DNA from: Fragum whitleyi
Lineage: Eukaryota; Mollusca; Bivalvia; Cardiida; Cardiidae
Assembly: GCA_948146395.1 (NCBI GenBank)
Contig: OX411555.1
Coordinates: 46,794,728 to 46,858,727, forward strand
Direction: 5' to 3'
Length of the DNA: 64,000 nt
The translations under genes and the position numbers were made by a program. The first letter of the stretch is position 1, and every line of letters starts with the position of its first letter. The notes under the pieces were generated by a model. That model was not told the DNA's origin and did no database searches. It saw only the letters and a program-made list of their open reading frames with translations. Below are positions 34,842-45,634 of the stretch, in pieces.

Positions 34842-36519
34842 AGTTGATGTCACGATCCCATCAATTTCCTTTAGAAGGTGTAAGCAATAAAGTCTTGTTG
34901 AAAATAAATCCTCCTTATGCTGTTCATGACATGTCAAATTTTTGACAGACAGTATAGACTAAGATCAACCTACACAGACATTGTAGTCATTTATAAGTCT
35001 TCTCTGCCCAATTCATACTTGTGAATTGTAAAAAAATGGCTACTTGCTCAAAAATAAATTTTAATTTAGCAGATGAAGAGTTATTAAGAGCACAGCCCAC
35101 AGGAGTCAACGCTCAGATTCAGGTGCCGGTGTCCCAGGGTAACCTGTCCCCTGGGTAACGTGTCCCCGGGGACAGGTTACCCCGGGGTAACCTGTCCCCG
35201 GGGACATGTTACCCTAGAAATCAGCCGGGGTAACCTGTCCCCCCCTGGGGTAACCTGTCCCCCCCTACAGATATTGTAAACCAATATTTAGTCACATTTC
35301 ATTTACCAAGAAATTTTTATTTTATGTGTTACAAGTCTATTTCTTTGATCTGTATGTGATTTTAATTTGTTTTGCGAACTGTTTCAGTTTGGAAAGATTT
35401 TTATATTTTTCATGATAAGTAATATAATAATTAAACCTGTTTTGTTTTTTTTTTAAGAAAAATAATTGTCATCATGACTATGGACATATCTAAGAGTGAT
35501 CTTGTCTTTGGAAAAATTATTCAAAATCATGATTTTTTTCGTTGTTTGTAGGGAGGGGGGGGGACATGTTACCCAAGCTGGGGTAACCTGTCCCCGGGGA
35601 CACGTTACCCAGGCCTGGGTAACCTGTCCCACCCCCCAAAATGCTGTCAGCAATGTTATATGCAAAAATAAACCCATATGTTTTCAATTATTTAATAATA
35701 TTTCAAATTGTTTGGGGATAAGGTTTCGAAAGCTGTGGTCACTTGTCTCTGAAACATGTTACCCAGGCCTGTTAACCAAGTGAAAACACAAAAAAAGGTT
35801 GTTAATGAGGTTTTATTCAACAAAACTTGCAAATACATTTTTCTTTTTTTAAAAACTGTATGATAGTCTACTTAATATCAAATCTGTCTAACAAATTAGT
35901 TATTCACTTATTAGAAAATTCATTGAGAGTGTATGTAAATGAAGGGGGGGGGGGCATGTTACCCAAGCTGGGGTAACCTGTCCCACCCCTAAAAAGGTTA
36001 TCAAGAATGTTCTGTGCACAAATTTACCAAAATATTTTCAATTTCTTATTTATATTTTAAATTGTTTGAGGATAAGGTTTCCCAAATTGTGGGCTTGGGT
36101 AACCTGTCCCCCTTTCCAAAATACAAGTTATAAATAATTTGTCAATTGTCATGTTGTTTTCTTATCAAAACTGCAATACTGACGATAATTGTGTTTTAAA
36201 AAGCTATTATTCAATCTAACAACAGACTCTGAAAAAATTGAAATGATGCAATAATAAATAATATTCAAGTACTTAAAAAAGAATGACTGGAAGGTGGTAA
36301 CTTTAATGAAAAAAGCATTTTGAATGGGGGGGACAGGTTACCCCGGGGTAACCTGTCCCCCGGGGACAAGTAACCCAGACTTGGGTAACCTGTCCCCCTT
36401 TCCAAAATACAAGATTTAAACAATTTGTGAATTTACATGTTGTTTTCTATCAAAACTGCAATGCTGACATGATAATTGTGTTTTTAAAAGATATTATTCA
36501 ATCTGATAACGGACTGAAA

Positions 36520-39068
36520 CAAGAGGGCCGTTGGCCCTGGGTCGCTCACCTGAGAAAAAAGCTTCATTACCTAGGTATGTCCATGCAACCACAGAAAAAA
36601 GAGATTTTCACTTATTCAATCAGAATTAGAAGAAGTTTAAAGATTTCAAAAATGATCCAAAGTACTACCCCCTCCCCAAGACACTCAGCACCTGGTGACC
36701 CAACAGTTCTGATTTTAGCTATTTTTATTAATGTCCATATATTGATCACCCATAACAATTTTCAAGTCTGTAGGGTTCCTGATCCAGAAGAAGAATATGG
36801 TTAAAGATTTCAAAATTGATCCAAAGTACTACCCCCTCCCCCCTAATGCTCCGCACCTGGTGAATCTACAGTCATGATTTAAGCAATTTATATAAAGGTC
36901 CATATGCTGATCATCAATGCCAATATTGAAGTCTATAGGGCTCCTGGTTCATTAGAAGATGAAGGTTAAAGTTACAAAATTTTCACAAAAGTACTACCCC
37001 CCCCCCCTGGTGCTCCGCACCTGGTGGCATTACAGTCATGATTTTAGCTATTTTTATCAAGGTCTATGAGCTTATCCTCCATGCCAATTTTCAAGTCTGT
37101 AGGGCTTGTGGTTCAGAAGAAGAAGAAGGTTAAAGATTACAAAATTTTCACAAAAGTACTACCCTCTCCCCCCTGATGCTCCGCACCTGGTGAATCTACT
37201 GACATGATTTTAGCTATTTATATAAAGGTTCATATGCTGATCATCCATGCCAATATTCAAATCTGTCAGGCTCCTGGTTCAGAAGAAGATGAAGGTAAAA
37301 GATAACAAAATTTTAACAAAAGTACTCCCCCCTCCCCCCTGGTGCTCCGCACCTGACAGCCCAACAGATATTATTTTAGCTATTTTTATTAAGGTCTATG
37401 AGCTGATCCTCCATGCCAAGTTTCAAGTCTGTAGGGCTTGTGGTTCAGAAGAAGAAGAAGGTTAAAGATTACAAAATTTTCACAAAAGTACTACCCTCTC
37501 CCCCCCTGATGCTCCGCACCTGGTGAATCTACAGACATGATTTTAGCTATTTATATAAAGGTCCATATGCTGATCATCCATGCCAATTTTCAAGTCTGTA
37601 GGGCTCCTGGTTCCGAAGAAGAAGAAACTTAAACATTACAAAATTTACCCAAAGTACTACCCCCTCTCCCCTGTTGCTCCGCACCTGGCAGCCCAACAGA
37701 TATTATTTTAGTTATTTTCATTAAGGTCTATGAGCTGATCCTCCATGCCAAGTTTCAAGTCTGTAGGGCTTGTGGTTCAGAAGAAGAAGAAGGTTAAAGA
37801 TTGCAAAATTTTCACAAAAGTACTACCCTCTCCCCCCTAATGCTCCGCACCTGGTGAATCTACAGACATGATTTAAGCTATTTATGTAAACGTTCATATG
37901 CTGATCATCCATGCCAATATTCAAATCTGTCAGGCTTCTGGTTCAGAAGAAGATGAAGGTAAAAGATAACAAAATTTTAACAAAAGTACTCCCCCCTCCC
38001 CCCTGGTGCTCCGCACCTGGCAGCCCAACAGATATTATTTTAGCTATTTTTATTAAGATCTATAAGCTGATCCTCCATGCCAAGTTTCAAGTCTGTAGGG
38101 CTTGTGGTTCAGAAGAAGAAGAAGGTTAAAGATTACAAAATTTTCACAAAAGTACTACCCTCTCCCCCCTGATGCTCCGCACCTGGTGAATCTACAGACA
38201 TGATTTTAGCTATTTATATAAAGGTCCATATGCTGATCATCCATGCCAATTTTCAAGTCTGTAGGGCTCCTGGTTCCGAAGAAGAAGAAACTTAAAGATT
38301 ACAAAATTTACCCAAAGTACTACCCCCTCCCCCCCTGTTGCTCCGCACCTGGCAGCCCAACAGATATTATTTTAGCTATTTTTATTAAGGTCTATGAGCT
38401 GATCCTCCATGCCAAGTTTCAAGTCTGTTGGGCTTGTGGTTCAGAAGAAGAAGAAGGTTAAAGATTACAAGATTTTCACAAAAGTACTACCCTCTCCCCC
38501 CTGATGCTCCGCACCTGGTGAACCTACAGTCATGATTTTAGCTATTTATATTAAGGTCCATATGCTGATCATCCATGCCAATTTTCAAGTCTGTAGGGCT
38601 CCTGGTTCCGAAGAAGAAGAAACTTAAAGATTACAAAATTTACCCAAAGTACTACCCCCTCCCCCCTGGTGCTCCGCACCTGGTGGCCCAAAAGTTATAA
38701 TTTTAGCTATTTTTATTCAGGTCTATGAACTGATCATCCATGCCAAGTTTTAAGTCTGTAGGACTACTGGTTGAGAAGGAGAAGAATTTTTAAGATTTTC
38801 TTAAAATTTCACCTTTTGTTGCCATAGCAACCAGAGTTTTTCATGGATTTCAATTCTTTTAGCTATTTTTGAAGGGGACCACCCAAGCAACATTTCTGTA
38901 AAATTTGGAGTTAATTGGCCCAGTAGTTTAGGAGGAGATGTCGTTTAAAGAAATTGTTGACGGACGCCGGACGACGGACGACGACCGACGACCGACGACC
39001 GACGGACGGACGCCGGACGAAAGGTGATCACAATAGCTCACATGAGCACTTCGTGCTCAGGTGAGCTA
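36520..39068 (+). mobile_element. Pearl-like element nested in the palindrome field
   Basis: It starts CAAGAGGGCCGTTGGCCC with CGCTCACCTGAG, holds a core of ~166-bp units arranged as 332-bp dimers, then CGGACGACGGACGACG repeats and the 3' hairpin GAGCACTTCGTGCTC with AGGTGAGCTAA. The flank CTGAAA on the left and AAATTGAAATGATGCAATAA on the right are contiguous in the neighbouring uninterrupted unit at about 36228-36250. ORFs of 72 codons inside are repeat units. Confidence 0.9.
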
Positions 39069-39710
39069 AAAATTGAAATGATGCAATAATAAAAAATATT
39101 CAAGAGCTAAGACTTTTCTTTAAAAAGGTACAAAAAAAAAATATTGAGGAATTTTTCTAAGAATATCTTTCTTAATAAAAAAGAATGACTGGAAGGTTAT
39201 TTCTTTAATGAAAAAAGTATTTGGAATGGGGGGACAGGTTACCCCGGGGTAACCTGTCCCCCGGGGACATGTTACCCCAACTTGGGTAACCTGTCCCCCT
39301 TTCAAAAGAAGAAGTATTGCATGAATTTGTCATGTTGCTTTCTTATGAAAACTGCAATATTAACATGATATGTTAAGAAATGCTATTAATCAATCTAAAT
39401 ATGGACTTGGAAAAAATTTAGATATTGCAAAAGTAATTTTGCAAAAAATTAAAAAAAGTGCAAGTGCTAAGATTTTTCTTTAAAAATGCATCAATTTTAG
39501 TAAAAATAAATGAAATATTTTTCAATGAATATCATATGATAATTTCTTAAGAAAAATGAATGACTGGAAGGTGAAATCAAATGAATAAAAGCATTTTGAA
39601 TAGGGGGACAGGTTACCCCGGGGTAACCTGTCCCCCCCACTGAAGTTTTATTTATTTCTATTTTTTTTCATTAAATTTTTAAATATTTGCATGAAATACC
39701 AAGATTGACT

Positions 39711-39737
39711 ATAATAATAATAATAATAATAATAATG
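39711..39737. repeat. (AAT)n microsatellite
   Basis: About nine ATA/AAT trinucleotides in a row inside the palindrome-field spacer. Confidence 0.9.
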
Positions 39738-40305
39738 AAATAGAAGGAAAATTGATTTGATTAGAAAATCATAGTAGGCAAATTATATTTTGGTATGAAG
39801 AATTGAAAACCACTTAAAGTACAGATATACTTTTTATATGTTTTTTTTTTTTAAATTGATTTAGAGTTATATGAAATAGCATGAATGAAAAATTAAAATT
39901 TTGATAAGAAATAATGTTTTCCATGGGGGGGACACGTTACCCCAGGGGGGGACAGGTTACCCCGGGGTAACCTGTCCCCGGGGACACGTTACCCAGGGGG
40001 ACATGTTACACTGTTACACCGGATAATGCAAAAACACCAGTCAAAAAGGTGAATAACTCCTACAACAATTATTTCAGTTTTATGCCCCTTGATAGTCTGG
40101 AAAGCTCTTTTGATGGTGAACATACAAGCAAAGTATGATATAGGTATCTTCAATTACAACAGATATATGATCAAGTTTGCCACACCAACCCCAAACAATG
40201 CAAAAATAATAACATATTTTGGAGTTTATCTTAAAATTGCCAAGCTTAAAATATCATCAATCATATGGATAAGTTTTAATTTTTCAAGTGTGGTTATGGA
40301 TTTAA

Positions 40306-40713
40306 CCCTTGTCATGCTGAACCCAGAATATTCCTGCTTTGGCAGGCACTACAAACATCAGCCTGCACATATGTGCAGTCTGATGTTAGTCTACACCACC
40401 TGTATCTCACTTTCAAACCAGAATTGTCAATAGATTTAGTTTTTCAAATAAAAATTGACCTTCAGTTGGTACTTTGAGTGCTTTTTTGTCCTTTGACAGG
40501 GCTTGAAAATTCTACTCGTCTGCTCAACCTGCATGATTTTTTTCCTTCTTTGTCTATATGTAGGACAAGTGGATTTTGCAAAATTTCACATAAGAAAAAA
40601 ATGTATCATTATATTTTCTTGCATAGCAGGACCAGTAGATATTTTAAGAATTTTCAAGCCCTGTTTGATTTTGATGACAATTTTTAGCCATATTTTATTC
40701 AGCATGACAAGGG
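40306..40713 (+). mobile_element. TTAA MITE, family T1, carrying a nested element
   Basis: TTAA (40302-40305), CCCTTGTCATGCTGAACC, and right end TTCAGCATGACAAGGG-TTAA (40714-40717). It is 168 bp longer than the copy at 34331-34570 mainly because of the insertion at 40497-40663. Its right end is 12 nt inside the CPEB intron donor at 40729. Confidence 0.85.
40497..40663. mobile_element. 167-bp nested MITE with 5-bp target duplication
   Basis: The ends CAGGGCTTGAAAATTCT and AGAATTTTCAAGCCCTG are perfect inverted repeats. TTTGA at 40492-40496 is repeated at 40664-40668, while the sibling element at 34331-34570 has a single TTGATTTTGATG. The superfamily is unassigned: CAGGG ends suggest hAT, whose duplications are usually 8 bp. 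Confidence 0.8.
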
Positions 40714-40729
40714 TTAAATGAGTTCATAC

Positions 40730-40911
40730 CCGTTTATCTATATCGCCATGCTGTAGCTGTACAAAGCGTGCACTGATAGCAGCAATATAGCTTTGTTGAT
40801 TGGAAAATGCCACCCTCCCTGCACCTTTCGGGTACTTCAACTCCGGGTCTGTGTCTATACCAGCGTAACAAACACCACCATACAACCGATCCATGATCAT
40901 TGCTAGCTCAA
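40730..40911 (-). CDS. CPEB2/3/4: CPEB2/3/4-like protein, exon with most of RRM2
   Basis: This exon encodes 60 full residues, from ELAMIMDRLYGGVCYAGIDT through the RNP1-like core GAGRVAFS to FVQLQHGDIDKR, plus two bases that complete a split Val codon. It is the body of the second RNA-recognition motif. The acceptor is TTTCAG/TTGAGC at 40911 and the donor is CGG/GTATGA at 40730/40729. Reading phases fit both neighbouring exons. A 408-bp TTAA-flanked element ends 12 nt inside the downstream intron, unusually close to the donor. Confidence 0.96.
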
Positions 40912-41243
40912 CTGAAATGATAAGAAGTTGAAACTGAGCCTTTGTGTGATATTGCCCAAAAAATCATACGAGTCTGTGTGTGACATTTCCAACAAATTGA
41001 AGGGCAAACATTGAGCAGGGCAAACATTGAGCAATGTAAACAGCCACCCATTGTTAATGTAATGTTACCTGTTGGTGTACAAGACCTTATCTATCTACTA
41101 ATAGCATAGTTAAGACTCTGATCAGACTGTGCGGGTGCATGGGCTGGTCAGAGTCATTGCTATGTACATATATGAAATTGTCCGATATCTCACGCACAGG
41201 CTCATATGTGTAAACATTTCTTACGAATTCACATGAGGAAGAT

Positions 41244-41306
41244 TCAGTGCAAGACTGGACTAAGTGTCTTTACAATGTATTAACACTTAGTCCAGTCTTG
41301 CACTGA
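41244..41306. repeat. 63-bp palindrome with perfect 24-bp arms
   Basis: TCAGTGCAAGACTGGACTAA plus GTGT is exactly complementary to ACACTTAGTCCAGTCTTGCA plus CTGA around a 15-nt loop. A decayed relative (GGTGCAAGACTGTAGTAAGT) is near 55205. It lies in the 16.6-kb CPEB intron. Confidence 0.9.
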
Positions 41307-42890
41307 GACCTCAATGTACATGAGGCACTAACATTGAGTAGTTAGACAATTCTAAAATGCAATAAGAATATTGGCTGACAGCCTGTAAAACGGTACAGAC
41401 TGAATAATGTCTTAGTTGGACCAGAGGCTATGCTTTGAACAGATTGCTGCAAATGCCACACCTGGGTTAAATTGAAATTACAAACCATGCTAAATGCAAC
41501 TTTCAAAAGTATTTCTGTTTCATTGATACAATTGGTGAATAAAACAATGACTTTCTAAAATTGCTTACACAAGTGCAATAGCTTGTGATATTTGAAACCC
41601 ACAACCCTAAGATTGAGAGCACTGATTTATGCAGACTAAGCTGACTAGTCATGGTTAACAATGCCCTATAACTTATCTTGATTATATTTCAAAGATATCT
41701 TATTTGAATGATGACTCTGCCTTCATGGCCTCAGAATAATTCTAGCTGCCTCAAATCTTAAGTGTCTTTGACCCTTCTCACAACATATTTCTGCTGTACA
41801 CAAACCTTTGATAGACAGTAAAGTCAAGATCAGCCACCACAGAAATGCAGTCTGATCTTAGCCTACAATAACTAATTTCTGTTTATTCATTAGGAAGGGA
41901 GCAATTCTGGTTTATATATATTCTAAAATATTTGCAATTTGTTGGAAACAAAATTTAAATTCAGGAGGAAAGGGTGTACAATGAGATATGCCTTATCATC
42001 CAGAAGTAACTGAGAAGTCAACTGCAAATGAAAAAGTTTCAATATCATTATTCTTTTTTATTTTTTAAAAATTGATAATTTGTATTATCTTTTTAAGTTA
42101 ATTCAAATCAAGACAAATCCATGAATAAGGTTTGTAGACACAGGTAAAGCAAAATTCCACAACAATCCCAAGAAAATTGCAAAAACATGTGCATTCCACA
42201 TAGCTCATCAAATCAACATCGAACTTGAGCCTGGCATTCCATACTGCGTCATTAACAAATATTACATACTCCCAATAACAAAACAAATATCACATTTTAC
42301 TACTGCATTCCAGGGGTTTTATCACTTCCAGGAATTTTAATTTCAAACTCTCACACGCTGTGATTGCCTGTGCAGCGATAGTGATAACTCGGAACTCCCA
42401 ACTTTTTCCTAATCACTCGATATTTTGCATTCAACCTAATGTGCAAATTACTTTAAGGTTCATGTAAAGTGTATGAGACCCAATTTTAAGGGCACTTCAT
42501 TTGCCAAGAAAAAGCAGTATGTCCAGGTATATTGCATATCAAAATGAAGCTATTTATGAGCACAAACAGTTGAGCAACATAAGACTGTCATAGCTTTAGC
42601 GGTATAGCCAAAACATTGTGGAAAAGGGTCATTTTGTAGAGAACAAGCAACTGCATGACTGTTTTAAAAAAAGGCTCATGTTTTAACAAAGTACAGTCTA
42701 AAGTACTATCCAGGTAGTACAAAAGTAGAACAAAAGGGGGGGGGTGAACCTTGGTTTGGAAATGGTGGATAATGGTCAATAAACTTTTAAAAATCTATTG
42801 ATATCTATAAATATAAAAGGATCCTGACAGAATCCCGTACTTATGCTAATGGGATCCTGCCCAATAATTTGTGATCTTCTGGATCAATTT
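41307..42890. other. CPEB intron, no recognised feature
   Basis: AT-rich intronic sequence. A T1-like fragment (AAGATCAGCCACCACAGAAA) lies near 41825. Confidence 0.5.
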
Positions 42891-42893
42891 AAG

Positions 42894-43040
42894 TGTTGAA
42901 TACTGGCAAAGTGTTCATTTCAATCTGCTTTTTCGTAAGGAAACACAATTTCAAATCGTTTCAAATATTTGAATACTGTTTTCACTTCAATCTTCATTTT
43001 TGTAGAAAATACAATTTCAAATTGTTTCACATATTGCTAT
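42894..43040. repeat. ~75-bp tandem duplication
   Basis: TTGAATACTG, TTCAATCTKC and ACAATTTCAAATYGTTTCA occur twice in the same order. Confidence 0.75.
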
Positions 43041-43108
43041 GGTTTTCAATAGACAACATAATGACAAACTTGCAAATGTATGACTTTGTTATTTGGCCTT
43101 GACCTCAA

Positions 43109-43348
43109 CCCTTGTCATGCTGAATAATAATCTTTGCAAAATAAATGTAAAATCAAAGCGCTAAAGACACTGGGAGTTACCAAATGTGATGGAGTATTAA
43201 ATTCGGAAATGCATTGTTTTACACCTTTCTAGTTTGAAAATGAAATTCAGGTGGTATGAACTAAGATCAGACTGCACATGTGTGCAGGCTGATCTTTGTC
43301 TATACCACCTGTCAAAGCAGGAATATTCCGGGTTTAGCATGACAAGGG
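43109..43348 (+). mobile_element. TTAA MITE, family T1 (240 bp)
   Basis: It begins CCCTTGTCATGCTGAATA (left flank TCAA, a mutated TTAA), carries CTGCACATGTGTGCAG, and ends TTTAGCATGACAAGGG-TTAA. Confidence 0.8.
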
Positions 43349-43759
43349 TTAAGCTATATTTAGTAGCCACTTCTACTTTGATTGGAAAATCAGCTTGCAA
43401 TCAGGATGACATTTCATGGCAGACTGTTTGTAAATTATAATCCGCTTTGTACACAAGTGAATGAGCAAAGCCTTGACCTAAGGTAGAAAAGCCCATGTTG
43501 ATCAATCAGGCATTAGAATTCCACACCCCTGAGTTATGGTCATGATAACGATAACCAAACACACACTAACAAACACACTGTTACATCAAAGTGTCTATCT
43601 TACTCAGCAAAAGAAGTCCCAGCAAAGAAAGTGTTAAAAACGTGACAGAAATCAAGAAGTATTTACATAGAAAAATGTCTTCAAAGAAGCCAACACCCTT
43701 GCAAATTGGCATCTTTAGGAAATCTAACTTCCCTGAACAACCTTTTTTCTCATATCTGC

Positions 43760-44114
43760 AAGGGTGTGGAATTCCCATGCCTGATTTGTCTGACATATGG
43801 GGTTTTCTACTTGCGGATAACTACAATTTGCTAGGAAACTTGTTGTGGACAAGAAAATACCATGGCAAATCTAGGAAAGGTATGAATTAGACCTGAATGA
43901 TAAAATCTCCAGCATTTTCTTTGTTGAAAACAATGTTTTCTACCCTTTGATATTAACATAATAATTATCAAATTCAATCTCTTAGATCTGTTTAGCACCA
44001 TTCTGATATTTGTCCTGGTATTTACTAGTCCACGGACAAGTGGCACTGAAAGTACTTGTCCACAGGTAGAAAAACCCATGTCAGACAAGTCAGGCATGGG
44101 AATTCAACACCCTT
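43760..44114. mobile_element. Inverted-repeat MITE, family G (355 bp)
   Basis: The left end AAGGGTGTGGAATTCCCATG then CCTGATTTGTCTGACAT is complementary to the right end ATGTCAGACAAGTCAGGCAT then GGGAATTCAACACCCTT. Half copies lie at 43490-43535 and near 9670-9720. Confidence 0.85.
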
Positions 44115-44516
44115 AGTCTTTACAAAATTACCAAAATTCATGCCAAAGTTAAGTTGTTTTTCCCCCCATACTATAGGGTGTTATATGCTTCATCAAACAA
44201 AAAATTTTTTTTCAAAAGATCTTTAGGAAATTAACCTCAAATAAGAGAAATAGATCTATCACATCTTATTCCTTCTTGATAATGTAGTGGAAACCACTTT
44301 TTGGGAGGGATTGTTTTTCATCGAAAAATAGCAAATGAAATTTGAAAAGATATTTTACCCCCAAACAAATGCACTAACAAGCAAGCAGAAGCCCAGTTCA
44401 TCGTAAGATGTAAAATTGTTTAAGTGGGATTAAATGCCATTTTTAACATTATTTCAGTTATATCACAGCTAATAGAGCATCTAACCATGGTTCCAATGTT
44501 TTGCAAACCAACACTA

Positions 44517-44960
44517 CAGGCCTCCTAGCAGGCCTAAACGAAAATAAAGGTTTTTATAAAGGCTCCAATGTATGAAAATAAAGGCCTTTTAGTGTAAAAT
44601 ATAAAAAAAATAAAGAGTAAATAAAGGCTACTTTTGTTGAGGTTCTTATTTCTTTATTGAACCCATAGTCATACCAAAGTCATTTTTTTATGTTATATAC
44701 TGCATTCTGAAAAACTCAAGATGGAAGAAACAAAAGCAGCATTTTTTAACAACACATAAAAGAAGGGAAAATGCAGAACAAAAGCCATTTCTTGCTTTCA
44801 GCTAGCACAGCAACCAGTCAGAGCAAATATAAAGGTTTTGAGTGAGAATTACAGGCTATTTTGGCATTTTAAAGGTTTTCTGGGGAAATGTAAAGGTTTT
44901 AAAGGTTTGCTCTGAAATTAAAGGTTTTTAAAGGTTTTAAAGGTTTCACTAGGAGGCCTG
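44517..44960. mobile_element. hAT-like MITE with AAAGG subterminal repeats (444 bp)
   Basis: Ends CAGGCCTCCTAG and CTAGGAGGCCTG are inverted. Both subterminal regions are filled with AAAGGTTTT/AAAGGC motifs, a habit of hAT elements. Possible diverged target duplication: AACACTA on the left, AACACAA on the right. Confidence 0.65.
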
Positions 44961-45042
44961 AACACAACTACATCATATCAAAGGCATCTGTTCATTACAC
45001 ATCAAGTCAACGATTATTCACCCATTGGTGGGAGATAAGTCC

Positions 45043-45098
45043 ATGGCTCAGTGCAAAAAAGGTGTAATTGCCTATACTTTTATCTTGTTCTGAGCCAT
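45043..45098. repeat. Decayed ~72-bp palindrome, family S
   Basis: GGCTCAGTGCAAAAAAGGTG, TAATTGCCTATA, and a shortened right arm ending TCTGAGCC. Confidence 0.6.
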
Positions 45099-45634
45099 CA
45101 AAATGTATGAAGGGATATTTGCTTTAACTGGGATTGAACCTGAAACCCAGAGTCAGACTTCCATCCTTGCCATGGGCTTATGGCAGTAACTCAAGAGTTT
45201 TGAGAAGCCAGAATTCATGTGACATGGCATAAATATAATCATGATTTCTCGACTGTAACTAAAGAAATATAAATGTCATTATTTGTCAAATTTGCATGCA
45301 TATTTTATAGGCTCTCATGAAAAATAAAACACTAATGTAATACATTTTTGATATGAATTTAGTGTTATGTTATCTGTTATCATGGAGACCAATCTAGTTT
45401 TCTTTTAACTGAGAATATTCTGTCAGTCCCTGTCTCTCTCCCCATGTCTCTTTGTCTGTTTTTCCAAATATGTCTCTGTCTCTCTTCAAACCCAAATTTA
45501 AATTGTGTCACACTTTATGCTTTCCTGTTTTACTTAAATTTTGGACAGGGATCGACACTAACATCAGTCCTCTGGCATGAGGCCTGTGGATTTTAGGGAG
45601 AACTGATAGAAGCTATCATGTTGCAGGTCCTTAA

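Larger units (their letters stand above)
35121..40018. repeat. Clustered GC-rich palindromes in a ~300-bp repeat field
   Basis: Blocks of GGGGACAGGTTACCCC and its inverse, often back to back as a perfect 32-bp palindrome (for example 35168-35199), recur at 35125-35270, 35553-35637, 35941-35992, 36096-36113, 36326-36402, 39228-39299, 39602-39640 and 39924-40014. Variants read ACACG or ACATG in place of ACAGG. The AT-rich spacers are themselves related (AATGACTGGAAGGT, CATGTTGTTTTCTTATCAAA, TTATTCAATCTAAC). The field lies wholly in the last CPEB intron and is interrupted by the element at 36520-39068. Confidence 0.9.

Noticed and set aside
36427..38461. Plus-strand ORFs of 72-125 codons, two of them nearly identical
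   Set aside because: They lie in the 332/664-bp core of the element at 36520-39068. The identity reflects repeat structure.
45120..45200. tRNA gene on the minus strand (GGTTCAATCCC B-box-like motif)
   Set aside because: No acceptor stem or A box at correct spacing. At best a decayed SINE or chance.
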